Shown: positions 54,093 through 63,975, counted from the stretch's first letter. The stretch: 64,000 nt of DNA from Tritonibacter mobilis (GCF_001681715.1 NZ_LNWY01000003.1:186001-250000); one strand, 5' to 3'. Notes: generated by a model not told the origin, from the letters alone. Translations and numbers: made by a program.

Positions 54093-55040
54093 TTGGCCAA
54101 AGACCGGTCACAGCGCGAAGATTACGCCGGTCCGCTCAAGCGATTGCTTGTCGGGATTTTGGTGCTTGTGCTGGCGGTGATTTTTTTGGTCTGGCGGATC
54201 GACAGCCCTCGCGTGGAACGGTTTCGCGCACAGGTGGTGGATGCAGTGGTGCCCAATATGCAATGGGCGATGGCGCCGGTCACTGGCGCAATCAACCTGG
54301 TGCGCGACTTTCAGAGCTACCAGCGACTGTCGGAACAAAACCGGGAATTGCGGTCTGAACTCCGCCAAATGCGCGCGTGGAAAGAGGCCGCGCTGCAGTT
54401 GGAGCAGGAAAACGCGCGCTTGCTGGATCTGAACAATGTGCGTCTTGATCCACAGCTTACCTATGTGACGGGCGTGGTACTCGCCGACTCAGGCTCCCCC
54501 TTTCGTCAATCGGTGCTTTTGAATGTGGGCGCGCGTGATGGCATCCAGGACGGCTGGGCCGCGATGGATGGGATCGGGCTGGTCGGTCGGATTTCTGGCA
54601 CCGGACTTGATACCGCGCGGGTGATCCTTTTGACGGACGCCGCCAGTGCCGTGCCTGCGACGCTGCAGCCTTCGGGGCAATCCGCATTGGTAAGCGGCGA
54701 CAACACCGCAGCACCTTTGCTGAACTTTGTTGAAAACCCTGAATTGGTGCGCCCCGGCGACCGGGTCGTGACCTCGGGCGATGGCAAAGTCTTTCCACCG
54801 GGTCTTTTGATCGGTCAGGTCGCGCAAGACCGCGCCGGACGCCTGCGGGTCCGTTTGTCTGCAGATTATGAGCGGCTTGAGTTCCTGCGGGTGCTGCGTC
54901 ATCAGGGTAGTACGCCGATCACCGATCCCGGTGCTCTCATCGCGCCCGTCCCCGAAGACATGATCCCGCTGCCGCGCCCCGATGGGTTTCTTGAGGGCGC
55001 AACGCCCGCCGAGACACCGGAAGAGGCTGACAATGGCTAA
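54093..55040 (+). CDS. mreC: Rod shape-determining protein MreC
   Basis: Periplasmic scaffold that links MreB to PBP2 and RodA. The 315-aa product has one transmembrane helix about residues 18-40, a coiled coil about 65-112 (SEQNRELRSELRQMRAWKEAA) and two beta domains (GIGLVGRISGTG, VRPGDRVVTSGDGKVFPPGL). The start is TTG at 54093, supported by GGAAGGAGA just ahead and by the usual N terminus MAKDRSQRED. It overlaps mreD by eight bases. Confidence 0.94.
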   Translation: MAKDRSQREDYAGPLKRLLVGILVLVLAVIFLVWRIDSPRVERFRAQVVDAVVPNMQWAMAPVTGAINLVRDFQSYQRLSEQNRELRSELRQMRAWKEAALQLEQENARLLDLNNVRLDPQLTYVTGVVLADSGSPFRQSVLLNVGARDGIQDGWAAMDGIGLVGRISGTGLDTARVILLTDAASAVPATLQPSGQSALVSGDNTAAPLLNFVENPELVRPGDRVVTSGDGKVFPPGLLIGQVAQDRAGRLRVRLSADYERLEFLRVLRHQGSTPITDPGALIAPVPEDMIPLPRPDGFLEGATPAETPEEADNG

Positions 55041-55572
55041 GACCTCTCCGGCTGCGATCTGGCTCATGCGCGCGATCTTTGCCGGGTTGGCGCTTCTGAT
55101 CATGTTCTTCCACCTGTTGCCGCTCGACACCATCCCCCGACGCTGGAGCCCGCCGGATTTCCTGCTGGCGATGGCGCTGGCATGGTCATCGCGACGGCCC
55201 GATTTTGTGCCGCCACTTCTGATCGCGATGGTGATGCTGCTGGCAGATCTTTTGTTCCAGCGCCCCCCCGGCCTCTGGGCGCTCTTGGTGCTGTTGGCCT
55301 GCGAATTCCTGAAATCGCGCTTGTCGACGCATCGCGAAACGCCATTTTTAGGTGAGTGGGTCGCGGTCAGCATCGTCATGATTGCCATCGCTTTGCTCAA
55401 CCGGATGATCCTTGGCATTCTGGCCGTGGATCAGGCGCATATTGCGCTGATTCTGGTGCAGGTCGTCATGACCATTGCCGCTTATCCGCTTGTGGTTCTG
55501 ATAAGCCAGAGCCTGTTTGGAGTGCGCCGTCTGTCGGCGGCGGATGCAGAAACCCTTGGAGCGCGCCTGTGA
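55033..55572 (+). CDS. mreD: Rod shape-determining membrane protein MreD
   Basis: A 179-aa inner-membrane protein with five or six predicted helices, partner of MreC. The sequence PPDFLLAMALAWSSRRPDFVPPLLIA matches MreD proteins of Rhodobacteraceae, which are poorly conserved overall. ATG at 55033 overlaps the end of mreC, and the stop overlaps the GTG start of mrdA, so position in the operon supports the call. Confidence 0.9.
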   Translation: MAKTSPAAIWLMRAIFAGLALLIMFFHLLPLDTIPRRWSPPDFLLAMALAWSSRRPDFVPPLLIAMVMLLADLLFQRPPGLWALLVLLACEFLKSRLSTHRETPFLGEWVAVSIVMIAIALLNRMILGILAVDQAHIALILVQVVMTIAAYPLVVLISQSLFGVRRLSAADAETLGARL

Positions 55573-57515
55573 AACGCAATCAGAAAGATCAGGACCACAG
55601 CCACCGCATGCTGACCCGGCGCACCTTGGTATTGGGTGGTTTGCAGCTTGGGTTTACCGGTGCCTTGGCAATGCGAATGCGGTTCTTGCAAGTCGATCAG
55701 GCCGACCAGTTCCGACTGCTTGCAGAAGAGAACCGCATCAACATCCGCCTGCTCGCGCCCAGCCGTGGCGAGATCTATGATCGCAATGGCAATATCATCG
55801 CGCAAAACTCGCCGTCATACCGGATTGTGTTGGTCCCTGAGGACGCAGGTGATGTGGAGCAGGTGATTGCCAATCTGACCCGTTTGCTGCCGCTTGATGA
55901 AGAAGATCTGGAGCGCGCGCGCACGGAAATGCGCCGTTCGCGACCATTCCTGCCGATCACGCTGGCGGACCAGATTTCGTGGGACGATATCTCCAAGGTT
56001 GCGGTGAATGCCCCTGCCCTGCCCGGCATCACGCCAGAAGTGGGCCTGTCGCGTGTCTACCCGCAAGGCTCTGATTTTGCGCATGTTGTGGGTTATGTCG
56101 GCCCGGTTTCGGACTATGATCTGTCAAAGATGGAAAACCCAGATCCCGTCCTGCTGACCCCGCGTTTTCAGTTCGGCAAAGTGGGTTTTGAATCCAAACA
56201 AGAAGAAACCCTGCGCGGCAAAGCAGGCATCAAACGGGTCGAGGTCAATGCCGCAGGCCGCGTGATGCGCGAACTCGACCGGCGCGAAGGCGAAGCAGGC
56301 GCAGATATGCAGCTGACACTGGATGCAGACCTGCAAAGCTATGTGCAGGCCCGTCTTGGCACCGAAAGCGCGGCTGCCGTGATCATCGACGTGGAAAATG
56401 GCGATCTGCGTGCGATCTGTTCCAGTCCGAGTTTTGATCCCAACCTGTTCGTGCGCGGAATATCAGTTGCCGACTACCGCGCGCTCACCGAAGACCCTTA
56501 TCGCCCGCTGGCCAACAAAACGGTTCAAGGCACCTACCCGCCCGGATCGACCTTTAAGATGGTCACCGCCCTTGCGGGTTTAGAAGCTGGCGTCATCACG
56601 CCTGAGGAAACAACCTGGTGCCCCGGCTATCTGGAAGTCTCCGGTCGGCGGTTCCACTGCTGGAAACGTGCGGGGCATGGGCATGTTAACCTGTTGGACT
56701 CGCTCAAAAGTTCCTGTGACGTCTATTACTACGACCTCGCCATCAAGGTTGGCATCGATCGGATTTCAGAGATGGCAAACCGGCTTGGTCTCGGCATCCG
56801 CCATGATATCCCGATGTCTGCGGTGGCCGCAGGTCTGGCCCCGAACCGCGAATGGAAATCGCGCACCTACGGTCAGGACTGGCTGGTGGGCGACACCGTG
56901 AATGCCTCCATCGGTCAGGGCTATATGCTGGCTTCCCCCATGCAGTTGGCGGTGATGACAGCGCGCCTTGCATCGGGCCGCGCAGTCTCTCCGAGATTGA
57001 TCAAATCCATCAATGGGGTCGAGCAACCCTCCGGCGCCGGTGAACCGATCGGGCTCAATGAAAACCACCTCAACCATGTGCGCAAATCCATGTATGCGGT
57101 CAGCAACGACCGACGCGGCACGGGCTACCGCTCGCGCATTATCGGGGACGGGATGCGCATGGCCGGGAAGTCCGGCACCAGTCAGGTGAGGAATATCACC
57201 GCCGCGGAACGCGCATCGGGGGTTATCCGAAATCAGGATTTGCCATGGGAGCGCCGCGACCACGCGCTTTATGTGTGTTACGCCCCTTATGACAAACCGA
57301 AATACGCGGTCGCCGTTGTGGTTGAACATGGCGGTGGCGGCTCTTCTGTTGCGGCCCCTGTTGCGCGCGATGTGCTGTTGCAGGCGCTTTATGGTGGCAC
57401 CCCGCCGCTGGAGGCCTATCCGGCTGGTGACCGGCGCAAGATCGAAGCACAGCAAGAGCGTCTTGAACGCGAGATGCGCCAGCGCACCGAGAGCGGCGGG
57501 AGTGATCGGGCATGA
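55569..57515 (+). CDS. mrdA: Penicillin-binding protein 2
   Basis: Transpeptidase of the elongasome, 648 aa. After a short cytoplasmic tail and one transmembrane helix (about 16-35) come the dimerisation domain (APSRGEIYDRNGNIIAQN) and the transpeptidase domain with PPGSTFKM (nucleophile Ser327, Lys330), SSCDVYYYDL as the SxD motif and GKSGTSQV as the KSG motif. It works with RodA encoded next. The start is GTG at 55569 overlapping the mreD stop; the longer open frame into mreD is rejected. Confidence 0.95.
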   Translation: MKRNQKDQDHSHRMLTRRTLVLGGLQLGFTGALAMRMRFLQVDQADQFRLLAEENRINIRLLAPSRGEIYDRNGNIIAQNSPSYRIVLVPEDAGDVEQVIANLTRLLPLDEEDLERARTEMRRSRPFLPITLADQISWDDISKVAVNAPALPGITPEVGLSRVYPQGSDFAHVVGYVGPVSDYDLSKMENPDPVLLTPRFQFGKVGFESKQEETLRGKAGIKRVEVNAAGRVMRELDRREGEAGADMQLTLDADLQSYVQARLGTESAAAVIIDVENGDLRAICSSPSFDPNLFVRGISVADYRALTEDPYRPLANKTVQGTYPPGSTFKMVTALAGLEAGVITPEETTWCPGYLEVSGRRFHCWKRAGHGHVNLLDSLKSSCDVYYYDLAIKVGIDRISEMANRLGLGIRHDIPMSAVAAGLAPNREWKSRTYGQDWLVGDTVNASIGQGYMLASPMQLAVMTARLASGRAVSPRLIKSINGVEQPSGAGEPIGLNENHLNHVRKSMYAVSNDRRGTGYRSRIIGDGMRMAGKSGTSQVRNITAAERASGVIRNQDLPWERRDHALYVCYAPYDKPKYAVAVVVEHGGGGSSVAAPVARDVLLQALYGGTPPLEAYPAGDRRKIEAQQERLEREMRQRTESGGSDRA

Positions 57516-58651
57516 GCTATCTTGAGTATCACGCAAAATCGACTCCAACCGGGCTGCGCAAGATCCTCTTTCTGAACTGGCCGCTGGTGCTGTTGCTGTC
57601 TGCGGCCGCAGGTGTTGGCTTCTTGATGCTGTATTCTGTGGCGGGGGGATCCTTTACGCCATGGGTCGAACCGCAGGCCAAGCGTTTTCTGCTCGGGCTG
57701 GGCGTCATGCTGGTGGTGGCAATGGTGCCAATCTGGTTTTGGCGCAATATCTCGGTGGTGGCCTATCTTTTGGCCTTGGTGCTTTTGGTAGCAGTGGAGT
57801 TCTTCGGCTCTGTCGGCATGGGGGCGCAACGCTGGGTCGACATTGGGCCCATTCGTCTACAGCCCTCAGAGTTGATGAAAATCACCCTCGTGATGGTGCT
57901 TGCAGCCTATTACGACTGGCTTCCGGCAAACCGCACATCGCGGCCCCTGTTTGTGCTTCTGCCACTGTTTTTGATCCTCGCACCGACTTTTCTGGTCCTC
58001 AAGCAACCCGATCTTGGCACCTCCATTCTCTTGCTGGCGGCAGGGGGTGGCGTGATGTTTCTGGCTGGCGTGCACTGGGCCTATTTTGCAGCGGTGTTTG
58101 CCGCAGCAGGGGGGCTTGTGGCGGCCGTATTTCAAAGCCGGGGCACCGATTGGCAATTGCTAAAGGACTATCAGTATCGCCGGATCGACACCTTCCTTGA
58201 TCCATCCCAAGACCCTCTGGGTGCGGGGTATCACATCACCCAATCCAAAATTGCCCTAGGGTCCGGCGGCTGGTCAGGGCGCGGTTTCATGCAAGGCACC
58301 CAATCGCGGCTGAACTTTCTGCCGGAAAAGCAGACCGATTTTATCTTCACCACGCTCGCCGAGGAATTCGGCTTCGTTGGCGGTGTGATGCTGCTGTCGA
58401 TCTATGTGATGATCATTGTCTTTTGTGTCTCCACCGCGATCTCGGCCAAGGACCGTTTTTCGTCGCTGGTCACACTTGGGATCGCGCTGAACTTCTTTTT
58501 GTTCTTTGCAGTCAATATGTCGATGGTGATGGGGCTTGCACCCGTTGTGGGCGTACCATTGCCACTGGTCTCTTATGGCGGGTCGGCGATGTTGGTGCTT
58601 TTGGCAGCTTTCGGCATCGTGCAGAGCGCAAACGTCCACCGCCCGCGCTAA
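57512..58651 (+). CDS. rodA: Peptidoglycan glycosyltransferase RodA (SEDS)
   Basis: SEDS-family polymerase of lipid II, 379 aa with about ten helices. Diagnostic pieces are GAQRWVDIGPIRLQPSELMKI, KQPDLGTSILLL, the active Asp-bearing loop between helices 7 and 8 (DPSQDPLGAGYHITQSKIALGSGG) and PLVSYGGSAML. ATG overlaps the mrdA stop. The 3' end overlaps the convergent LysR gene stop by four bases, and no terminator is seen between them. Confidence 0.96.
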   Translation: MSYLEYHAKSTPTGLRKILFLNWPLVLLLSAAAGVGFLMLYSVAGGSFTPWVEPQAKRFLLGLGVMLVVAMVPIWFWRNISVVAYLLALVLLVAVEFFGSVGMGAQRWVDIGPIRLQPSELMKITLVMVLAAYYDWLPANRTSRPLFVLLPLFLILAPTFLVLKQPDLGTSILLLAAGGGVMFLAGVHWAYFAAVFAAAGGLVAAVFQSRGTDWQLLKDYQYRRIDTFLDPSQDPLGAGYHITQSKIALGSGGWSGRGFMQGTQSRLNFLPEKQTDFIFTTLAEEFGFVGGVMLLSIYVMIIVFCVSTAISAKDRFSSLVTLGIALNFFLFFAVNMSMVMGLAPVVGVPLPLVSYGGSAMLVLLAAFGIVQSANVHRPR

Positions 58652-59496
58652 AGATCAAGACGCCCACCTCCGATCCCGTCCCGCACAAGGGCGAGCAAGG
58701 GGCTGTCCAAATCCCGCAAGCGATGCACCAAACCTATGGTGCGATGCACATCTGGCCATGGTGCGAACTGCGCCTTGGGCGCGTGCCGCGACAGGCCGCG
58801 CCATCTTGGCAGCACCGCCTGGCCCACCCCGTCCTCCACCATCTGGGCAATGGTCTCCAACGCATCCATCTCAACCAGAACCGCAGGATCATGAACACGC
58901 GCGTTTAGCGCGGACCAACACAACGCCCCTCCCCACGCATCGCGTGAATAGACCAGATAGGGCAGCTTGTCTGAGGGTCCCTGCGCGGGGCTGAGCAAGC
59001 CAATCGGCTCATTAAGAAGTGACTTAAACCGCAGTGATTTCGGTAACGCCATAGGCGGCTCCACCACCACAGCCACATCGATTTCTTCCGCCTCCAACAG
59101 CGCAAGCAATCCAGACGAGGTCCCCGGAACCAAACGCAGATCCACCGCAGGCGCAGTGGCACGCAGATGCCGCAGCAGAGGTGCGGCCCAATCTCCCAAC
59201 GCGGTAGAAATCGCCCCGACGCGCACGGTGCCTGCCATCCCATGCCCTCGCAGGTCAGCACGCAGATCTCCTTCCAACCGCATCAATTCCCGCAGTCGCG
59301 GCAACAAACGGCTGCAGGCATGGGTAGGCCGCACCATGCGCCCCTCACGCCGCAGCAGCGCAACCCCGAGATCACCCTCCAACGCAGCAACCCGTTGCGA
59401 CAGCGCTGAGGCCGTCACGCCAGCACGTCGCGCCGCAGCGGCAATCGAACCTTCGTCGACAATGGCCAACAGGCTGGCAACAAATCGCGTGTCCAC
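58648..59496 (-). CDS. LysR family transcriptional regulator (ArgP-like)
   Basis: A 282-aa LTTR: winged helix-turn-helix at residues 1-60 (IVDEGSIAAAARRAGVTASALSQRVAALE) and an effector-binding domain from about 90 (VRVGAISTALGDWAAPLL, LEAEEIDVAVVVEP). Spacing and the TALGDW segment resemble ArgP/LysG regulators, which often control amino acid exporters, but none is adjacent. The start is GTG. It is divergent from the VOC gene (99-bp intergenic region), the usual LTTR arrangement, so the VOC-ghrA pair is a possible target. Confidence 0.88.
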   Translation of the reverse strand: MDTRFVASLLAIVDEGSIAAAARRAGVTASALSQRVAALEGDLGVALLRREGRMVRPTHACSRLLPRLRELMRLEGDLRADLRGHGMAGTVRVGAISTALGDWAAPLLRHLRATAPAVDLRLVPGTSSGLLALLEAEEIDVAVVVEPPMALPKSLRFKSLLNEPIGLLSPAQGPSDKLPYLVYSRDAWGGALCWSALNARVHDPAVLVEMDALETIAQMVEDGVGQAVLPRWRGLSRHAPKAQFAPWPDVHRTIGLVHRLRDLDSPLLALVRDGIGGGRLDL

Positions 59497-59595
59497 AGTT
59501 TTCCTTACGATTGAACCCTCAAAAACAAGCTAGCATGTTAAGCTCTCGAAGCGCTATGCAGAACTCAAATGCAATGCAACCGCAGGAGACGCCGA

Positions 59596-60006
59596 ATGAG
59601 CATCTTTCACCTCGCCTATCACGTTGACGATCTGGACGCCGCGCGCAGCTTCTATGCAGAGACACTGGGCTGCCGCGCTGGACGCAGCACCGACAGCTGG
59701 ATTGATTTCGATTTCTTCGGCCACCAAATATCGCTCCACAAGGGCACACCCTTTGAAACCGCCAAAACCGGCCGGGTTGGCGAACACCTCGTCCCGATGC
59801 CGCATCTCGGGGTGATCCTCCCTCAGGATCAATGGGAACGCCTCGCCGAACGTCTGCACGAGGCTGGCGTGGAGTTTGAGATCCCCCCGACCACCCGATT
59901 TAAGGGCGAGCCGGGCGAACAAAGCACGATGTTCTTCTATGATCCTGCCGGCAACCCCATCGAAGTCAAAGGTTTTGCAGATATGGACGGAGTTTTCGCA
60001 ACATGA
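59596..60006 (+). CDS. VOC family (glyoxalase-like) protein
   Basis: A 136-aa vicinal oxygen chelate protein: FHLAYHVDDLDAARSFYAETLG at 4-25 and the metal-binding C-terminal YDPAGNPIEVKGF. His and Glu ligands at the usual positions (His5-type, His50-type, Glu near 127) suggest a metal-dependent dioxygenase or glyoxalase, with the substrate unknown. ATG at 59596 follows AGGAGA. The stop overlaps the ghrA start (ATGA), so the two are co-translated. Confidence 0.9.
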   Translation: MSIFHLAYHVDDLDAARSFYAETLGCRAGRSTDSWIDFDFFGHQISLHKGTPFETAKTGRVGEHLVPMPHLGVILPQDQWERLAERLHEAGVEFEIPPTTRFKGEPGEQSTMFFYDPAGNPIEVKGFADMDGVFAT

Positions 60007-60929
60007 TCAACGCCCTGTTTGCCGCCCGGCCCGAACGCTGGGAGACCTATGAGGCCCCGCTCAAAGCCGCATTTGTCGCCAATGGGCTGAAGGTCGATCT
60101 GCGTCAGGATTTTGCACCCGAAGACGTCGACTACATCGTCTATGCGCCCAATTCGGGCGTGCAGGATTTTCGCCCCTACACGCGCTGCAAGGCGGTTTTG
60201 AACCTTTGGGCAGGCGTTGAGAAGATCACCGGCAATGAAACCCTGACCCAGCCCCTGTGTCGGATGGTTGATCCGGGCCTCACCCAATCCATGGTCGAAT
60301 GGGTCACCGGCCACGTGCTGCGCTACCATCTGGAAATCGACCGGTCCGTCGCATTGCAAGACCGCTGGCAGCCCTATGTGCCACCATTGGCGGAGGAACG
60401 CCCTGTGACCATCCTTGGCCTCGGCGCGTTGGGTCAAGCCTGCGCCAAGGCGCTGACTCAGCTGGGCTTTCCAGTATCGGGATGGTCACGCACCGCCAAG
60501 GATCTGCCGGATGTGACCTGCCACCATGGCTCCGATGGTCTCAAGCCCGCGCTCGCAGACGCGCAAATCGTGGTGCTGCTGTTGCCAGACACTCCGCAGA
60601 CAGAAAACATCCTGAACGCACAGAGCCTCGGGTTTCTCCCCCAAGGCGCGCGCCTCATCAATCCGGGGCGTGGGCCACTGATCGATGACACGGCTCTGCT
60701 GGCTGCGCTGGACAGCGGTCAGATCGCTCACGCAACGCTGGATGTCTTCCGGGTGGAGCCCCTGCCCCACGACCATCCCTACTGGGCGCATCCCCGCGTC
60801 ACGGTCACACCGCATATTGCCGCCGAAACCCGGCCCCTCACCGCATCGCGCGTGATTGCAGAAAACATCCGTCGCGGTGAGGCAGGCGAGGATTTTGTGC
60901 ATGTGGTGGACCGCGAGCGCGGCTACTAA
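60003..60929 (+). CDS. ghrA: Glyoxylate/hydroxypyruvate reductase A
   Basis: A 308-aa NADPH-dependent 2-hydroxyacid dehydrogenase of the GhrA group. Rossmann motif TILGLGALGQACAKAL, WSRT after the second strand (NADP-binding), the catalytic Arg in LINPGRGPLIDD, Glu in the FRVEPLP region and His in VTPHIAAET. It reduces glyoxylate or hydroxypyruvate. It belongs with the VOC gene in a two-gene operon. A repeat copy follows the stop. Confidence 0.92.
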   Translation: MINALFAARPERWETYEAPLKAAFVANGLKVDLRQDFAPEDVDYIVYAPNSGVQDFRPYTRCKAVLNLWAGVEKITGNETLTQPLCRMVDPGLTQSMVEWVTGHVLRYHLEIDRSVALQDRWQPYVPPLAEERPVTILGLGALGQACAKALTQLGFPVSGWSRTAKDLPDVTCHHGSDGLKPALADAQIVVLLLPDTPQTENILNAQSLGFLPQGARLINPGRGPLIDDTALLAALDSGQIAHATLDVFRVEPLPHDHPYWAHPRVTVTPHIAAETRPLTASRVIAENIRRGEAGEDFVHVVDRERGY

Positions 60930-60944
60930 CAAAGAAGGGCGCCG

Positions 60945-61009
60945 CATCGCGCCCCTCTTCATCTTTTCCAAAATACCTCCGCCGGAGGCCGCGTCCCTGC
61001 AGGAGGCGC
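60945..61009 (-). repeat. Dispersed repeat between ghrA and the M3 peptidase gene
   Basis: TTCATCTTTTCCAAAATACC joined to CCGCCGGAGGCC and GCAGGAGGCG gives the same core as the other copies, read on the minus strand after the peptidase stop. A GGGCGC...GCGCCC hairpin at 60948-60958 flanks it. Confidence 0.6.
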
Positions 61010-63025
61010 TTACGTCGCTGCCAGCCCGCGCCCTTTCAAAAGCGCCTCAACACCGGGCAACCGTCCTCGGAACGCCGTATAAAGATCCGCCGCATCCTCC
61101 GACCCACCCTTGGAGAGGATATGCGCCTCCAGCGCCTTGGCACGTTCGGGGTCAAACGCGCCCCCTGCCTCCTCAAAAGAGGCAAAGGCATCCGCGTCCA
61201 TCACCTCTGACCACATGTAGCTGTAATAGCCCGAGGAATAGCCATCGCCCGAAAACACATGCGCAAACTGCGGCGTTGCATGGCGCATGACAATGGCTGA
61301 GGGCATGCCGATCTCGGCCAGAACTTCGGCCTGTTTTGCCATCGGATCAGCGGGGGCGGCACCATCGTGGAACTCCAGATCAACCAGTGCCGAAGCGACA
61401 TATTCCACGGTCTGAAAGCCCATGTTGAACGTCGCCGCTCCCAACACCTTGTCGAGCATTGCTTTTGGCATCGGCTCGCCAGTTTCGGCATGAGTGGCAA
61501 ATTCTTGCAGCACCTCCGGCACTTCGAGCCAATGCTCATAAAGCTGGCTCGGCAGTTCCACAAAATCACGCGCCACGGAGGTGCCCGAGACACTCTCGTA
61601 GGTCACATCCGACAGCATCTGGTGCAGTGCGTGGCCGAACTCGTGAAACAGCGTGCGCGCATCGTCATAGGACAACAGCGCCGGGTCCCCTTTGGCGAAA
61701 TTGCAGACATTGACCACGATGGGCGTCTGCGCCTCGGGGAACATCGCCTGCGCCCGCATTGCCGAACACCATGCGCCCGAGCGTTTGGAGCCACGGGCAA
61801 AATAATCGCCGATGAACACCGCCAGATGCTTGCCGTTCCGGGTCACCTCCCACGCGCGGCAATCCTTATGATAAAGCGGCACATCAAGCGGTGCGAACTC
61901 CAGCCCAAACAGGCGATTGGCGCAGGCAAAGGCCGCCTCGATCATCCGGTCAAGCTGCAAGTAGGGCTTCAGCTCTGCCTCATCGAGGTCATGTTCGATC
62001 TTGCGGCGCTTCTCTGCGTAATAGTGCCAGTCCCACGGCTCCAGATCGCCGTTGATGCCATCCTCATGCATCATCTGCGTCAGCGCCTCGGCGTCCTTGT
62101 CGGCCTGCGCCTTGGCCGGCCCCCAGACATCCATCAAGAGACCGCGCACGGCCTCTGGCGTCTTGGCCATTTCGGTTTCCAGCTTGTAGGCGGCGAAATT
62201 CTTATACCTCAGCAGCTTGGCGCGCTCTTCACGCAGGGCCAGGATTTCAGCGGCAATTGCGCGATTGTCGTGTTCACCGCCATTCGCGCCACGTGCCGCC
62301 CAGGCGCGGAATGCCTTTTCGCGCAGATCCCGTCGGGGCGAAAATTGCAGGAAGGGTGTCACGATCGAACGCGCGAGCGTAATCACCGGACCGGATGCGC
62401 CCTTTTCCTCGCCCGCCGTATGTGCGGCTTTGACCACAAATTCGGGCAGGCCTTCGAGGTCCGCCTCCGAGAGTTCCATGAACCACTCCCGCTCATCCGC
62501 AAGGAGGTTCTGGGTGAAATTGGTCCCAAGCGTTGCAAGACGCGATTTGATCTCCTGCATGCGCGTATCTTCCGCACCCTGAAGCGCAGCGCCACCACGC
62601 ACAAACCCACGGTGCGTGAGCATCAGCACACGGGCCTGCTCATCCGTCAGGTCAAGCTCATCGCGCTGCTCCCAGACCGCCTGCACCCGGGCATAGAGCG
62701 CCTTGTTTGCGGTGATCGCAGAAAAATGCGCGGCCAGCTTGGGTGAAAACTCCCGCTGCAGTGCCTCACGCGCCGGGTTGCTGTCCGCCCCGGCAACCGA
62801 GAAGAACACCGACAGCACCTGCTCGAGCTGCTGACAGGGGGTCTCCAACGCCTCCACCACATTGGCAAATGTGGGAGGCTCGGGATTGGTGGCGATGGCC
62901 TCGATCTGCGCCTGATGCGCCGCAAGGGCCTGATCGAGCGCGGGGGCAAAATCATCGTCAGAAATCTGATCAAAGGGCGCAATCCCAAAGGGTGTTTGCC
63001 AGTCGCGCAGCAGCGGATTTGTCAT
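61010..63025 (-). CDS. M3 family oligopeptidase (oligopeptidase A/Dcp type)
   Basis: A 671-aa cytoplasmic zinc metallopeptidase. The zinc motif HEFGH is at residues 461-465, in LFHEFGHALHQML, followed by the Glu ligand in the ELPSQLYEHW region, and the C terminus has GYSSGYYSYMWSEVMDAD typical of OpdA/PrlC. It degrades short peptides and cleaved signal peptides. The ATG at 63025 is followed by LLRDWQTPFGIAPFD, a family-typical start. It converges on ghrA and lies downstream of the ABC permease gene. Confidence 0.94.
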   Translation of the reverse strand: MTNPLLRDWQTPFGIAPFDQISDDDFAPALDQALAAHQAQIEAIATNPEPPTFANVVEALETPCQQLEQVLSVFFSVAGADSNPAREALQREFSPKLAAHFSAITANKALYARVQAVWEQRDELDLTDEQARVLMLTHRGFVRGGAALQGAEDTRMQEIKSRLATLGTNFTQNLLADEREWFMELSEADLEGLPEFVVKAAHTAGEEKGASGPVITLARSIVTPFLQFSPRRDLREKAFRAWAARGANGGEHDNRAIAAEILALREERAKLLRYKNFAAYKLETEMAKTPEAVRGLLMDVWGPAKAQADKDAEALTQMMHEDGINGDLEPWDWHYYAEKRRKIEHDLDEAELKPYLQLDRMIEAAFACANRLFGLEFAPLDVPLYHKDCRAWEVTRNGKHLAVFIGDYFARGSKRSGAWCSAMRAQAMFPEAQTPIVVNVCNFAKGDPALLSYDDARTLFHEFGHALHQMLSDVTYESVSGTSVARDFVELPSQLYEHWLEVPEVLQEFATHAETGEPMPKAMLDKVLGAATFNMGFQTVEYVASALVDLEFHDGAAPADPMAKQAEVLAEIGMPSAIVMRHATPQFAHVFSGDGYSSGYYSYMWSEVMDADAFASFEEAGGAFDPERAKALEAHILSKGGSEDAADLYTAFRGRLPGVEALLKGRGLAAT

Positions 63026-63122
63026 GTGAGGTCTCCTTTAGGTCGACGCTAGCGCCTTCCCCTCCGACCTGCAATCTGTCTGCACCACGACGGTTTCTAC
63101 GCCTGCAATACGGCCTGCCCCG

Positions 63123-63929
63123 CTATCGCTGATCCTGCTTGTTGCGCAAATGGCGTTCCAGTGCGCGCAGGCCTAACGACAGGGAAATGGTCATCGCCAA
63201 ATAGATCAGCGCCACCATGTTGTAGGTCTCGAAATAGCGGAAATTGCTGGCCGCCGTGACCTTGCCAAGCTGGGTGATGTCGAGAACACCGAGCACGGAC
63301 ACCAGTGAGGAATCCTTGACCAGCGCCACAAAATCATTGCCAAGCGGCGGCAGGATCGTGCGGATCGCCTGCGGAAATACAATGAACCGGAACCGCTGCC
63401 AGCAATTGAGACCCAGCGCCTTTGCCGCCTCGACCTGACCTTCGGGTACCGATTGCAGGCCTGCGCGAAACACCTCAGCGATAAAGGCGGAGTATGCGAT
63501 CATCAGCGCCACAATGGCGCGCCACAACAGCGGGAAGTTTCGCGTGCGGATCTCTTCCAGCCCGATGAAACTGCCCAACCAGTTGCGCAGATCCACTAGG
63601 GCCGGTGCCAGCACAAAGGCCACATAAAGCAACAGCACGATGATCGGCACGCCGCGCACCACCTCGACGTAGAACCGGCAAATCTGACGCAGCACAAGCC
63701 AGCGCGAATCCGCGCCCAGCGCCAGCGCCATGCCCAAAACGGAGGCCGAAAAGAAGCTCACGACCGTCACAAAGGCGGTGATCCCCACACCACGCCAGAG
63801 CGTGTTCATGATCTGGGCGTAGACATCGCTGCGCGCAACCTCAATGCCCAGATAGACTGCCGTCAGCCCAACGGCCACCAGCCACCACGGGAAATCTTCT
63901 TTGTCTTCGCGCTTGTGGCGATTGGTCAT
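63123..63929 (-). CDS. Polar amino acid ABC transporter permease
   Basis: A 268-aa inner-membrane permease of the HisM/GlnP family with five to six helices; the substrate-binding protein contact LRQICRFYVEVVRGVPIIVLL and the EAA loop EAAKALGLNCWQRFRFIVFPQAIR are clear. It belongs to an importer for amino acids; the binding protein and ATPase genes are not in the window and are expected upstream on the minus strand, beyond 64000. Nothing downstream on this strand is of the same pathway. Confidence 0.92.
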   Translation of the reverse strand: MTNRHKREDKEDFPWWLVAVGLTAVYLGIEVARSDVYAQIMNTLWRGVGITAFVTVVSFFSASVLGMALALGADSRWLVLRQICRFYVEVVRGVPIIVLLLYVAFVLAPALVDLRNWLGSFIGLEEIRTRNFPLLWRAIVALMIAYSAFIAEVFRAGLQSVPEGQVEAAKALGLNCWQRFRFIVFPQAIRTILPPLGNDFVALVKDSSLVSVLGVLDITQLGKVTAASNFRYFETYNMVALIYLAMTISLSLGLRALERHLRNKQDQR

Positions 63930-63951
63930 GTGCTTGCCCTGTCACGACAAA

Positions 63952-63975
63952 CCCCGGCCTACTGTCTGGCCGGGG
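63952..63975 (-). terminator. Intercistronic hairpin before the ABC permease gene
   Basis: CCCCGGCC pairs with GGCCGGGG around an eight-base loop, 22 bases before the permease ATG. On the minus strand it is followed by TTTGTCG, a weak T-tract. Such a stem-loop after a binding-protein gene often lowers expression of the following permease; the upstream gene is outside the window. Confidence 0.6.
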